NCBI RefSeq assembly: GCF_000504305.1
Contig: NZ_KI632512.1
Location: 3,004,220-3,068,219, forward strand
Direction: 5' to 3'
Length of the DNA: 64,000 nucleotides
Origin: Nitratidesulfovibrio termitidis HI1
GTDB lineage: Bacteria; Desulfobacterota; Desulfovibrionia; Desulfovibrionales; Desulfovibrionaceae
Under the pieces are notes generated by a model that saw only the letters and a program-made list of their open reading frames with translations, was not told the origin of the DNA and did no database searches. Every line of letters begins with the position of its first letter. Position 1 is the first letter of the stretch. Position numbers and translations under genes: made by a program. Shown here in pieces: positions 47,534 through 57,006 of this stretch.

Positions 47534-48535
47534 ATGAGCGATTGCACCTGCGGCGAACGCCGCACCGATTGGATACCCCTCGGGCGCGACGTGCTCGATA
47601 TCGAAATAGAAGGCCTGACGGCGGTACGCGACAGGCTTGGCCCCTCGTTCGAGGCGGCCTTGGCTCTGCTGGCGGGCTGCCGGGGCCGCGTGGTGGTCAC
47701 CGGGCTCGGCAAGTCGGGTCTGGTGGGCCGCAAGCTGGCAGCCACCCTGTCTTCCACCGGCACCCCGGCGTTCTTTCTGCACCCGGTGGAAGGCGCGCAT
47801 GGCGACATGGGCAGCCTGCGGGCGGAGGACGTGGTTATTGCCATCTCCAATTCCGGCGAGACGGACGAACTGAACGCCATCCTGCCCAGCCTGCGGGCCA
47901 TCGGCACGGCCATCATCGCCATGACCGGCAAGGCGCAGTCCACGCTGGGCCGCGCCGCCGACGTGGTGCTGGATTCCGGCGTCCCGCGAGAGGCGTGCCC
48001 CCACAACCTGGCCCCCACGGCCTCCACTACGGCGGTGCTGGCCCTTGGCGATGCGCTTGCGGTGTGCCTCATCCACTGGAAATCGTTTACGGAAAACGAC
48101 TTCCTGCGCTACCACCCCGGCGGTTCGCTGGGCCAGCGTCTGCGGTTGCGCGTGCAGGAACTGATGCACACCACGGGCATTCCCGTTACCCAGGATGACG
48201 TGGGCCAGGAAGAGGCCGTGCGCGTGCTGGACAAGGGCGGCTTTGGCGCGGTGGCCGTGGTGGACGGCAGCGGCAGGCTGATGGGCATCCTGACCGACGG
48301 CGACGTGCGCCGCGCGGTGATCCGGGGCGACTATGCCCCGCGCACCCCGGTGACGGCCATCATGACCCGCAACCCGCGCAGCGCCCGCAGTGACCAGTCC
48401 GTGGCGGAACTGCTGGATGCCATGGAGCAGAAGGCCATCACCGTGCTGCCCATCGTGGACGACGCGCACCGTCTGGTGGGCCTCATCCACCTGCACGACC
48501 TGCTGGGCAAGGGCGGCGTGAGCTTTGCCGGGTAA
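47534..48535 (+). CDS. kdsD: D-arabinose 5-phosphate isomerase KdsD
   Basis: 333 residues. Interconverts ribulose-5-P and arabinose-5-P, the precursor of Kdo. N-terminal SIS sugar-isomerase domain (VVVTGLGKSGLVGRKLAATL, ISNSGETDELNAILPSL, YHPGGSLGQRL) followed by two CBS domains (ELMHTTGIPVTQDD and IMTRNPRSARSDQS). A short N-terminal tail has two Cys. Start supported by CAGGAT. Partner pathway gene waaA is at the other end of the window. Confidence 0.95.
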   Translation: MSDCTCGERRTDWIPLGRDVLDIEIEGLTAVRDRLGPSFEAALALLAGCRGRVVVTGLGKSGLVGRKLAATLSSTGTPAFFLHPVEGAHGDMGSLRAEDVVIAISNSGETDELNAILPSLRAIGTAIIAMTGKAQSTLGRAADVVLDSGVPREACPHNLAPTASTTAVLALGDALAVCLIHWKSFTENDFLRYHPGGSLGQRLRLRVQELMHTTGIPVTQDDVGQEEAVRVLDKGGFGAVAVVDGSGRLMGILTDGDVRRAVIRGDYAPRTPVTAIMTRNPRSARSDQSVAELLDAMEQKAITVLPIVDDAHRLVGLIHLHDLLGKGGVSFAG

Positions 48536-48610
48536 ACCCGGCGCGTACACCGCACCTTGCGTTTCCGCACCCCGCGTTTCGACACCCCAACACCGCCCGG
48601 AGCCAGCCGC

Positions 48611-49138
48611 ATGAGCGCCAAGCGCGTGCAAGACAGCGAAGTGGTGATGACCCACCGCCCCCTGCCGGAGGATGCCAACCCTGCGGGCAACGTGCACGGC
48701 GGGGTCATCCTGAAGCATATCGACCTGGCCGGGGCCGTGGCCGCCATGCGCCACTGCCGCACCGCCGTGGTGACGGCTTCCATCGACCGCATGGACTTTC
48801 GCGCGCCGGTACACGTGGGCGAACTGATGCAGCTGAAGGCCAGCGTGAACCTTGCGGGCGGCACCTCGCTGGAGGTGGGCGTGCGGGTAGAGGCGGAAAA
48901 CCTGCTTACCGGCGAATCGCGTCACGCCGCATCCGCTTACCTGACCTTCGTGTCCATGGGCCCGGATCGCAAGCCCGCGCCCGTTCCGGAACTGCTGCTG
49001 GAAACGCCCGCCGAACACCGCCGCAGCCGAGAGGCGCAACGCCGCCGCGAACTGCGGCGCGACGAGCGCAAGCGCGAAAAGGCCGCGCAGGAAGCGCTGG
49101 CCACGGCCACCGTGGAAGAGGTGGAACACTACTACTGA
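48611..49138 (+). CDS. Hotdog-fold acyl-CoA thioesterase
   Basis: 175 residues from ATG with GGAG upstream. Hotdog core with LPEDANPAGNVHGGVILKHID, TASIDRMDFRAPVHVGEL and YLTFVSMG, the pattern of YciA/BACH-type acyl-CoA hydrolases (the N-x-x-G-x-x-H-G-G segment forms the active site). The last ~35 residues are a strongly basic Arg/Glu helix not needed for the fold. 75 bases after kdsD, probably the same transcript. Confidence 0.9.
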   Translation: MSAKRVQDSEVVMTHRPLPEDANPAGNVHGGVILKHIDLAGAVAAMRHCRTAVVTASIDRMDFRAPVHVGELMQLKASVNLAGGTSLEVGVRVEAENLLTGESRHAASAYLTFVSMGPDRKPAPVPELLLETPAEHRRSREAQRRRELRRDERKREKAAQEALATATVEEVEHYY

Positions 49139-49646
49139 CAGGCGGCACGCCCCGTGGATGCCGCCACGCGGGCCACGCGCCGGGTTCCTTTCACGCACCG
49201 GGTTCCCTTTCCGTGTCGTCGCGGATGTGATCGCTGGTCGCATCTAGCCGCATCTGGCCGCGTCCGAACGCGCCTCTCCACATCCGGTCACATCCGCGTA
49301 CACCCGGTCACGTCCGGTCACGCCCGGGCGCGTCCCGCTCCACCCTGTCACATCCCGCCATACCCAGCCACATCCGCACATACCCAGCAAGATACGGCCC
49401 GTGGTTCTGCACCACGGGCCGTCGTTTTATGGGCGTTGGCCGCCGTCCGCCGTGGCGGCAGCAGCCATCGCAACTCCGGGTATTCGCCCCTGCCGTCTGC
49501 CCGGGTGCACGGCACACGATGTCGCGCACCCCCCATGATAACACTGGTCCATGGCGTGCCAGACGGGCTAAGGTGCAGGGGTATCTCCGTGTCCGCGCCC
49601 CGCGCGGGGCGGCAGGCTGAACCCCCAACATCCCTCAGGAGGCATC
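49139..49646. repeat. Repeat tract and terminator between the thioesterase and dsrE-like genes
   Basis: From 49238 to about 49392 the sequence is a degenerate 10-base repeat with TCACATCCGG / ACACCCGGTC-type units. A terminator follows at 49394-49428. The remaining 200 bases show no clear promoter. Confidence 0.75.
49394..49428 (+). terminator. Terminator of the kdsD-thioesterase transcript
   Basis: 12-bp perfect stem ACGGCCCGTGGT / complement, loop TCTGC, then CGTTTT. The repeat tract lies between the last stop and this hairpin. Confidence 0.85.
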
Positions 49647-50084
49647 ATGCGATACGGGCGATGGTTGGCCGTACTGGCCGCGTGGCTGTTCCTGCTTTCG
49701 GCGGGCCTGCCCGCGCACGCCGCCCCGGCGGCGGAAGACAAGGACGCCCCCCTGTTCATCAACCTGACCAGCGACGAGGCCCACCGCACCCTGATGGCCA
49801 TCGGCTACGGGGTCAACCAGTTGCAGCGCGGCCACCCGCTGACGCTGTTCCTGAACGACCGGGCCGTGGCGCTGGCCGCCAGGGGCAACGAGGCAAAGTA
49901 TCAGGAGCAGCAGCGCCTGCTGGCCAAACTGGTGGGCAGCGGGGCCACGGTGTACGTGTGCCCCATGTGCATGAAGCAGTATGGCGTGCAGCAGGCCGAC
50001 CTGCTGCCGGGGCTGGCCGTGAGCACGCCGGACCTGACCGGCGCGGCGCTGTTCCGGGATAACACCCGCACCCTGTCGTGGTAG
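49647..50084 (+). CDS. Exported DsrE/DsrF-like protein
   Basis: 145 residues from ATG with CAGGAGG. Signal peptide 1-26 (LAVLAAWLFLLSAGLPAHA). The mature part has the DsrE-like alpha/beta fold (FINLTSDEAHRTLMAIGYGVNQLQ, HPLTLFLND) with VYVCPMCMKQYGV carrying Cys-x-x-Cys. DsrE-type proteins bind or pass sulfur through a cysteine, here in the periplasm. The exact role is unknown. Confidence 0.85.
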   Translation: MRYGRWLAVLAAWLFLLSAGLPAHAAPAAEDKDAPLFINLTSDEAHRTLMAIGYGVNQLQRGHPLTLFLNDRAVALAARGNEAKYQEQQRLLAKLVGSGATVYVCPMCMKQYGVQQADLLPGLAVSTPDLTGAALFRDNTRTLSW

Positions 50085-50119
50085 CACCGGGCGCCCGCGC
50101 CCGTGTGAAATGGAAAAAC

Positions 50120-50158
50120 GAGGGGGGGATGCCGTTGGTGCGGCGTCCCCCCTCTTTT
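50120..50158 (+). terminator. Terminator after the DsrE-like gene
   Basis: GAGGGGGGGATGCCG / CGGCGTCCCCCCTC stem with loop TTGGTG, followed by TTTT. Confidence 0.75.
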
Positions 50159-50255
50159 GACATGGGGAGAACGGCTGGCCTGGGTAAGGGGGGGGGAAGG
50201 CGGGATGAGGGTGGCAGCGCTGGTGCCGGGGGACGGGCATGAGGTGCGGCGGCAG

Positions 50256-50684
50256 TCAGGCCGTGCAGGGGGGCTGGGATTGCCCTGAGCGGCGGTGCGG
50301 ATGGCGGGCTGGCGGTGTGTCCTCAGTGCGCGGGGGACACGGAGAACAAGAGGGACACGGAGGACCGTGGTCCCGCGTGGGCGCGCCATGGCGCCGCTGG
50401 CGGATCATGCCCGCCATGAACCATGCGGCGACCGCCGCCAGGCATGCGGCAAGCAGCCACAATGTGGTCGGGGCGGGCGGCGCATCGGTGGACAGCATGT
50501 GCAGCAGGGGCCGCAGCAGGGCGGCCACGGCAGCGCCGTCGGGCGCGTGGGCCGCGCCGTCGGGGCTGATGACCGATGCGGCCTCGGCCATGCGCGCGGC
50601 AAGACCCTGTGGCAAACCGGGCAACAGGCCGGTCAACACGTTGGACGCCGGGGCGAACAGCAAACCGGTCGGGAAGCCGGACAT
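50256..50684 (-). CDS. Small predicted membrane protein of unknown function
   Basis: 142 residues from ATG with AGGGG upstream. One clear membrane segment (TTLWLLAACLAAVAAWFMAGM, about residues 72-92) flanked by Arg/His on the C-terminal side. The N-terminal part is Ala/Leu-rich and may form a second weak helix; the tail is Pro/Cys-rich and low complexity. No recognised domain. It lies convergent with the DsrE-like gene. High GC makes spurious frames common, so coding is moderately likely only. Confidence 0.4.
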   Translation of the reverse strand: MSGFPTGLLFAPASNVLTGLLPGLPQGLAARMAEAASVISPDGAAHAPDGAAVAALLRPLLHMLSTDAPPAPTTLWLLAACLAAVAAWFMAGMIRQRRHGAPTRDHGPPCPSCSPCPPRTEDTPPARHPHRRSGQSQPPCTA

Positions 50685-51026
50685 GGAACCCCCTGCCCAT
50701 CAGGCTGCATGCTGGTGGGGCTTGTCCCATATCTAGGCAGCGGATGCGACGTTGGCGTGGCGGCGGGGTGACGATCCGGTGGCAGGCCCGACGAGTCCAT
50801 ACGATCCCCGACGAGCCCTACGAGACGCCCCCCCCCCGACGAGACCTGCCTGCGCCAGTTCTGTCAGTGACAGGCCCGGCGGGCGGAAGGTGTGTCGTCA
50901 TTCTCGTCCGGGGCTCGTCCGGGGCTTGTCCGGGAACCTGTCCGGGGGCCTGTTCGGGGGTCTGCCCGGCGTGTCTCGGTGGAGTGTCCGGACTGCATGC
51001 AAGTGGAGGCCGATGCGGCCGCCTGC
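50685..51026. repeat. Gap with a CTCGTCCGGGG repeat tract
   Basis: From 50902 to 50970 about six units of CTCGTCCGGGG / CTTGTCCGGG run in tandem with period 10-12; GACGAG units occur at 50789-50850. Nothing else recognised. Confidence 0.7.
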
Positions 51027-52529
51027 TCAGGCGCGCGTGTCCAGCAGTTCCCGCACGGTTTCCGCCAGCCCGGCGCCGCCTTCCGCGTCGGACCGGTCGC
51101 GATAGGTGTAGCGCACCCGCAGCCAGGGCCGGTCGATGCGGATCAGCCGGTCCAGGCGTACCGGCGTGCCCAGCAGCACGAGGTCGCACGGGGTGGCGTT
51201 GATGGTGGCTTCCAGGTCGTCCAGTTGCCTGCGCGAATAGCCCATGGCGGGCAGGGCCTTGCCAAGATGCGGGTAGTCTTCGAACACCTGTTTCAGCGAT
51301 CCCCGGGCGTAGGGTCGCGGGTCGGCCAGGCGGCCCGCGCCGTGCATTTCCGCCGCCGCCTGTGCCGCGCCGAAAGGCAGGCCGCCGTGGGTCAGGGTGG
51401 GGCCGTCCTCCACCAGCAGCACCCGCGCCCGGCGGATGGCGGCGGGGTCATCCACTTCCACCACGGAATCGGCCAGCAGCACCCGCGCGCCGGGGTTTGC
51501 GGCGGCAATGTTGGCGCGCACCGTGGCCACCTGTTCCGGCGTGGCGGTTTCCACCTTGTTGATCACGGTCACGTGGCACATGCGCAGGTTGGTCTCGCCG
51601 GGGTGGTAGGCCAGTTCGTGCCCGGCGCGCAGCGGGTCGCACACGGTCAGATGCACGTCCGGGCGGAAGAAGGGGGTGTCGTTGTTGCCGCCGTCCCACA
51701 GCAGCACGTCGGCCTCGGTCTGCGCCGCCGCAAGGATGCGCGCGTAGTCCACCCCGGCGAACACGGTGATGCCCGCGTCCACCAGATGCTCGTATTCCTC
51801 GCGTTCCTCCACCGTGCAGTCTGCGGCGTCCATGTCCGCGTGGCTGGCGAAGCGCTGCACCGCCTGCCGTTCCAGGTCACCGTAGGGCATGGGGTGGCGC
51901 ACCACCACCGGGCGGATGCCCCGTGCCAGAAAGGCCGCGCACAGGTGTCGGGTGACCGGTGATTTGCCGCAGCCGGTGCGCACGGCGGTAACGGCCACCA
52001 CGGGCTTGTCCGCCCGCAACATGGTTGCGGCGGGAGACAGCAGACGAAAGTCGGCCCCGGCGGCCAGGGTCAGCGAGGCGGCGTGCATGACCGTTTCGTG
52101 CGATACGTCGCTGTACGAAAAGATCACCTCGTGCACGTTGTTGTCGCGGCACAGGGCCGTCAACTCGCGCTCGGCCAGGATGGGTACCCCGTCCGGATAG
52201 CGCGCCCCCGCCAGGGCCGCCGGGTAGCAGCGGCCGTCGATGTCCGGAATCTGGGCGGCGGTGAAGGCCACCACGTGCACGGCGGGGTCGTTGCGCAGCA
52301 GCACGTTGAAGTTGTGAAAGTCGCGCCCGGCGGCGCCCATGATCACCACGTTGCGCACCCCGGCGCCGTCTGCTGGCACGGGCGCGCGGCAGGTGGCGGA
52401 ATGCCTGGCGGAGTCGTCGGCGCGGGCGGCGTCGTCAACGTGAACGGAATTGGCGGCGCGGGCGTTGGGGACCGGGGCAGGATTTGCAGCCGGGGCTGGC
52501 GGTGGCGTGGCGTGGGACGATCTGGTCAT
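51027..52529 (-). CDS. Cyclic 2,3-diphosphoglycerate synthetase-like GTPase-fold protein
   Basis: 500 residues from MTRSSHATPP with AGGAGG eight bases upstream. After a ~60-residue Ala/Pro tail, the NAD-like opening VVIMGAAGRDFHNFNVLLR and a P-loop TGCGKSPVTRHL follow, with LLWDGGNNDTPFF and PHLGKALPAMGY further on. These are hallmarks of the cPGS family first described in methanogens, which closes 2,3-bisphosphoglycerate with ATP. The role of bacterial homologues is not established. The promoter region carries the ATGGGGGAT palindrome shared with the TolC-like operon. Confidence 0.8.
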   Translation of the reverse strand: MTRSSHATPPPAPAANPAPVPNARAANSVHVDDAARADDSARHSATCRAPVPADGAGVRNVVIMGAAGRDFHNFNVLLRNDPAVHVVAFTAAQIPDIDGRCYPAALAGARYPDGVPILAERELTALCRDNNVHEVIFSYSDVSHETVMHAASLTLAAGADFRLLSPAATMLRADKPVVAVTAVRTGCGKSPVTRHLCAAFLARGIRPVVVRHPMPYGDLERQAVQRFASHADMDAADCTVEEREEYEHLVDAGITVFAGVDYARILAAAQTEADVLLWDGGNNDTPFFRPDVHLTVCDPLRAGHELAYHPGETNLRMCHVTVINKVETATPEQVATVRANIAAANPGARVLLADSVVEVDDPAAIRRARVLLVEDGPTLTHGGLPFGAAQAAAEMHGAGRLADPRPYARGSLKQVFEDYPHLGKALPAMGYSRRQLDDLEATINATPCDLVLLGTPVRLDRLIRIDRPWLRVRYTYRDRSDAEGGAGLAETVRELLDTRA

Positions 52530-52604
52530 GCGGCGGGCCTCCTGTGGTGGCAATGCTGCGCAGGGGGAAAGCTGGCGATGACTCCGGCGGGGCATGGGTG
52601 GTAG

Positions 52605-52635
52605 CCCCCATGATTTGATGGGGGATATTCCCCAT
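52605..52635 (-). promoter_or_regulatory. Paired palindromes upstream of the cPGS-like gene
   Basis: CCCCCAT-GATTTG-ATGGGGG (52605-52624) overlaps ATGGGG-GATATT-CCCCAT (52618-52635). The second matches the site at 28077-28092. Confidence 0.45.
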
Positions 52636-52749
52636 GCTATGGCAAGGTATCCGGGCTGCGTCAACCCGTGGGCCGGGGAAGTCCGCGGGGCTTGCGGCAT
52701 GTTGGTGCATCGGGCGGTGAAACGGCGCGGCTCATGTCGCGCCGGGGTT

Positions 52750-55700
52750 TCAGGCGGCGGTTATGGTGCCGCGTTCCACGGTGAACAGGGCGGCATCGGG
52801 CGCTGCCGTGCGCAGCATGTCCACGGTGTGCGGATGGCAGGTGAAGAACAGTATCTGGTGCGGTTTGCCGCCCGCAAGGAGGGTGGCATCACTCGGGGCA
52901 TCGCTTGAGGCATCGCTTGAGGCATCATCAGGGGCCACGCCGTCCCGTCCGATGCGCTGGGCGCACAGTTCTGCCAGGGCAGTGGCGGTGCGCGCCGCGC
53001 GTTCCGGATCGAAGTTGACCAGGATGTCGTCCATGATCAGCGGCAGCGGCTCGGCGTGCAGGGCGTGGGTGCGCACGTAGCCCAGGCGCAGGGCCAGGTA
53101 CAGCTGTTCGCGGGTGCCCCGGCTGAGGTGTTCGTGCGGCATGGGTTCGCCGTCGGCGGGTACGGCGCGGGGCACACCGTCTTCCAGCGATGCGGCGATG
53201 GACTGCCAGCGCCCCCCGGTAATGGCCCGGAAGATGGCCGCCGCCTCGCGGATGACATGGGGCTGGCGCTCCCGCTCGAAGCGCCGCCGCGCCGTGTCGA
53301 TAAGGTGGCGGGCCAGGGCGTTGCGGCTCCATTCCAGGGCCATCTGGCGGGCCGATTCCAGCAGGGCTGCTTCCTGCCTGCGCAGGGCGGCCACGTCGTC
53401 GGCGGAGGCCGCCTGTTCGCGCTGTACGCGTAATGCGGCGGCCTTGTCCACCAGTTCCGCCTCCTGCGCGGCCAGCGCGGCAAGTTCCGCGGCCAGTTCG
53501 TCGCAGCGGGCCTGCATGGCCTCGCGGTCGGCACTGGCCAGCTCGGCGCGCAGCGCGGCCAGCGGGTCTGCCTGAGGGCTGGCGGGTGCGCCGCCAGGCT
53601 CGTCGGCCAGGTCGTCCGGGGCGATGGTGCCCGTGGCAATTTCCGGCAGGGCGGCGGTAAGATGGTCAACCAGATCACCCTTGCGGCGCAGCAGTTCCTG
53701 TCTCTCTGCATAGGACGCGGCACGGCGCAGGAAGTCTTCGCCGTCGATGGCGTCACCGGCAGCCAAAAGCTCGTCCACGGCGGTCCTGGCGGCGGCATGG
53801 GCGGCCTCCGCCTCGTGCAGTTCCGCCAGCAGTTCCGCGTGGCGGGCGACCAGCCTGTCCCGCTCGGCGGCCATGGTTCCGGCGGCTTGGGCGGCGGTGG
53901 CCAGCGCGTCAAGCGTTGCCACGGGATCATCCCCGAGGGCTGTATCGGGCAGGGCGCTGGCGCAGTCTGCGACAATGCGGACCAGCGGGGTTTCCAGCGC
54001 GGCCAGTTCCGCGTCCAGCGCGGCGCGGCGGGCGGCCAGACCGGCGGCCTCGTTGTCCAGGCGCAACCAGTCGTCCATGACCGTAAGGGCGTCGCGGGCG
54101 GTGGCCGGTGTCAGGTCCGGGGACAGGCCGCGTTCCGCCAGCCATGCGCGCCATGCGTCCGTGGCAGTGCCAGCCGCGTCCGTTGCGGCATGCAGCGCTG
54201 CGTCGGCGGCCTGCACGGCGGCAAGGGCCTGCTGTTCCCGTTCGCGCCGGGCGGCCAGTTCCGCCAGCGCCCGTTCGCGCTCCTGCCGCAGGGCCTCGGC
54301 GGCGCGCAGGTCCGCCAGCAGGCGGTCCACCCCGGCCAGCAGGGCGGCGGCAGCCTCGTCGGTCATTTGCTGGCCGTCCGCCACATTGGGGCACAGCGGG
54401 GCCAGGGCGGGCACAACGCGGGCCGCATCTGCCAGCGCGGTAACCTGCGCCGCAAGGGCCGCCACGCGGGCTGCCTGCGCGTCGGCCTGCGCCGCGCGTG
54501 CCACACAGGCCTCCACCCGGTCGAACAGGCCAAGGGTCGCTTCGGGGGCGAAGGATTCCGGGAGGTCGAGCGATGCACAGTGCGCGGCCCAGTCCGCGCG
54601 GGCCTGCTGCAGGGCCGCTTCCGCCGTCTCGCGGGCGTGCAGGGCTTGCAGGTGCCGGGTGCGCACCGTGGCGCAGTCTGCCTCGCGGGCCGTCGCCTCT
54701 GCATCGGCCCTGTCGCGTCGGGCGCGTTCGTCGCGGGCGCGCTCCAGCGCGCGTTCCGCCATGTCCACGCGGTCGGCAAGGCCAGATACGTCAGGGGCAG
54801 AACCGTCAGGGCCAGATCCGTCTGGGGATGCATCGGCATCGGATATTCCCGCCTCGCGCAGCAAGCGAGCGACGTCGGCGCGCAACGCGTCACGGCGTTC
54901 GGCCAGTTCCTGATGCCGCGCGGCGAGTTGGGCGGTGCGGGTCGCATGGGCGGTCTGTTCCGCCGCATCGCGTCGGGGCCAGCCCGTTGCCAGCAACGCA
55001 AGGCCGCACAGCGCAATCACCGCGCACAGGTACACGGGCGCATGGCCCATGGTCGCGAAGGGGGCCAGCCCGACCAGCCCGGTCAGTCCGATCAGTGGGG
55101 ACGTGGCGGAAATGTCCAGCATGCCCCGCGCCGCCGCCAGCAGCAGCCCGGCGGCAAGCGTGCCCGCCGCCAGCAGCCCGCCGCCAAGGGACAGCAACGC
55201 CAGTGACTTGCGGACCACGGGCGCGTTGGCGGCGTGGTCCCGTTCGGCACGGGCGGCTTCGGTCGTGCGTTCCGCCTCCAATGCAAGCCCGGTGACCACC
55301 TGACGCAGGCGGCGCACGGCGTCTGCCCGGCGGTCCAGTTCCTCACGGTCGGGCGCGGCGATGGCCCGTGCGGCCACGATGGCCTGGTCGCGCCGGGCGG
55401 AAAGGTCGTCCAGTTGCGCGGCCAGTTCGTCGGCCCGCCGGTTGGCCTCGCGCGTGGCGTCGGCTGCGTCGGTGACGGTGCGGGCGCGGGCGGTCAGTGT
55501 CTCGCGGGCGCGGGGCGAGGTGTCGAAGCCGCGCAGGGTGTCCGGGGTCCAGCCGGGGGAAATGTCCGTCAGCGATCGGGCCAGCGCGGCGGCCTGCACG
55601 CCCAGTTCGGCGCGCAGCCCCGGCAGTTCCGCCAGCGCGGCCCCGGCCTGCGTGCGCAGGGTGCGCAGCCGTTCGGCCTGGTCCGCATCCGGCGCGGCTG

Positions 55701-57006
55701 CGGGGTCCACGCCCAGCGCGTCGGCCCGTGTCCGGACCTGGACATGCGCCAGTTCCGCCGCGTGGCGGGCGGCTTCGTGCTCTGCGGCGCGGCGGTCATG
55801 CTCGGCGCGGGCCTGGCGCAGGTCGGCGTTGGCGGCATCCAGGGCGGCCTCGTGCGTGGCAATGGCCTCGCGCGTGAACAGCGAGCGGTCGAAGGAGCAC
55901 ACCCGCTCCGGGGTCCAGTCCGCCCCAAGGGCGGCCAGCAGCCGCTCGCGGTCGGCGTGGTTGCGTTCCAGGTCGGCCAGCAGGGCGGGCAGGGCGGCGC
56001 GGGCATTGCGGTAGCTGGACTTGCGTTCCAGCAAGGTGCGCAGTTCAGGCGCGGCGGCCAGCAACCGGGCGTCGGGCGTGTGCTGCGCCAGCGTCGCTTC
56101 CAGCGTGGCCAGCTGCCCGCGCAGCCTCTGTGCCCGCAGCGCCCGTTCGGTGGCGCGTTCGCGCTCCTGTTCGAAGCGGGCCTTGCCGTCCTGGGGAAAG
56201 CGCTCCACCACCATGTCGAGCCGGGCCAGTTGCCCTTCCACCGCCACCAGTTCCTGCCATTGCCGCCATACGCCCAGGCGGCGTTCCAGCGTGCGGTGTT
56301 CGGCCTCGCGTCCGGCACGGTCGGCGCGCACCCCGGCCAGCCGGGCGGACAAATCGTCCAGTTGGGCGGACAGGGCGTCGTAGCGGGCGGTATCCCGCTC
56401 GTGTGCGCGCAGGCTGGCGCGCAGGGTTTCCAGTTCCTTCAGCGCCTCGTTGAGCGGCGGCTTGCGCCCCTCTGGCAGGTACAGCGCGCCCATGCGGCCC
56501 GAAAGATCATCCAGCAACTGGCTGGGCGGACGCAGCCCCTGCCCTGCCCCCGCCCCCAGCAGCACGTTGCGCGCGCCTTCCGCCGAGAGCGAGGAAAATT
56601 CCTGCAATTCCGAAAGGCTGAACCCGTAGATGTTGCGGTAGAGGTCGGGCGTCACCCCGTGCAGCAGGGCCGCGGCCAGTTCTGCGTCCAGCGGCGTTCC
56701 GTTGGCATCGGTAAAGGTCAGCGTGCCGCCGTGCGCGCCGGGGCGGCGGGTTAGCCGCACCACGCCGCACCGGTCGGTGTGCAGGGTCAGCGTGCCGCCC
56801 GCATCCGCCGCGCGGCCCGAAAGGGGCACGCGGTGCGCGGCGCGGCTGCGCGGGTAGCCCGCCAGCATGGCCCGGAAGAAGTCGAGGCAGGTGGATTTGC
56901 CCGCCTCGTTGCTGCCGAGGAAGATGGACAGCCCCGGCGGCAACTGCTGGATGGTCTGGCCCGTCAGAACGCCAAAGCCGTCGATGTGCGCGCGCTGGAT
57001 ATACAT
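52750..57006 (-). CDS. YhaN-like AAA ATPase (Rad50/SbcC-type)
   Basis: 1418 residues. Walker A GSNEAGKST (about 31-39) near the N-terminus; long Ala/Arg/Glu coiled coils; two hydrophobic membrane-like segments in the middle (about residues 590-660), as in Bacillus YhaN; then a second coiled coil, the signature HLSRGTREQLYLALRLG and Walker B LPLIMDDILVNFD near the C-terminus. It overlaps the nuclease gene by one base (TGATG), forming an ABC-ATPase/Mre11-type pair for DNA-end processing. A 12-base repeat (52885-52932) adds an S-D-A run close to the C-terminus. Confidence 0.88.
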   Translation of the reverse strand: MYIQRAHIDGFGVLTGQTIQQLPPGLSIFLGSNEAGKSTCLDFFRAMLAGYPRSRAAHRVPLSGRAADAGGTLTLHTDRCGVVRLTRRPGAHGGTLTFTDANGTPLDAELAAALLHGVTPDLYRNIYGFSLSELQEFSSLSAEGARNVLLGAGAGQGLRPPSQLLDDLSGRMGALYLPEGRKPPLNEALKELETLRASLRAHERDTARYDALSAQLDDLSARLAGVRADRAGREAEHRTLERRLGVWRQWQELVAVEGQLARLDMVVERFPQDGKARFEQERERATERALRAQRLRGQLATLEATLAQHTPDARLLAAAPELRTLLERKSSYRNARAALPALLADLERNHADRERLLAALGADWTPERVCSFDRSLFTREAIATHEAALDAANADLRQARAEHDRRAAEHEAARHAAELAHVQVRTRADALGVDPAAAPDADQAERLRTLRTQAGAALAELPGLRAELGVQAAALARSLTDISPGWTPDTLRGFDTSPRARETLTARARTVTDAADATREANRRADELAAQLDDLSARRDQAIVAARAIAAPDREELDRRADAVRRLRQVVTGLALEAERTTEAARAERDHAANAPVVRKSLALLSLGGGLLAAGTLAAGLLLAAARGMLDISATSPLIGLTGLVGLAPFATMGHAPVYLCAVIALCGLALLATGWPRRDAAEQTAHATRTAQLAARHQELAERRDALRADVARLLREAGISDADASPDGSGPDGSAPDVSGLADRVDMAERALERARDERARRDRADAEATAREADCATVRTRHLQALHARETAEAALQQARADWAAHCASLDLPESFAPEATLGLFDRVEACVARAAQADAQAARVAALAAQVTALADAARVVPALAPLCPNVADGQQMTDEAAAALLAGVDRLLADLRAAEALRQERERALAELAARREREQQALAAVQAADAALHAATDAAGTATDAWRAWLAERGLSPDLTPATARDALTVMDDWLRLDNEAAGLAARRAALDAELAALETPLVRIVADCASALPDTALGDDPVATLDALATAAQAAGTMAAERDRLVARHAELLAELHEAEAAHAAARTAVDELLAAGDAIDGEDFLRRAASYAERQELLRRKGDLVDHLTAALPEIATGTIAPDDLADEPGGAPASPQADPLAALRAELASADREAMQARCDELAAELAALAAQEAELVDKAAALRVQREQAASADDVAALRRQEAALLESARQMALEWSRNALARHLIDTARRRFERERQPHVIREAAAIFRAITGGRWQSIAASLEDGVPRAVPADGEPMPHEHLSRGTREQLYLALRLGYVRTHALHAEPLPLIMDDILVNFDPERAARTATALAELCAQRIGRDGVAPDDASSDASSDAPSDATLLAGGKPHQILFFTCHPHTVDMLRTAAPDAALFTVERGTITAA
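52885..52932. repeat. Period-12 tandem repeat in the YhaN-like gene
   Basis: Four units of GGCATCGCTTGA-type sequence, read on the minus strand as S-D-A-S. Confidence 0.85.

Noticed and set aside
53662-56754. Long plus-strand frames opposite the YhaN-like gene
   Set aside because: Gly/Arg/Gln-rich reverse frames of a coiled-coil gene; no start signals.
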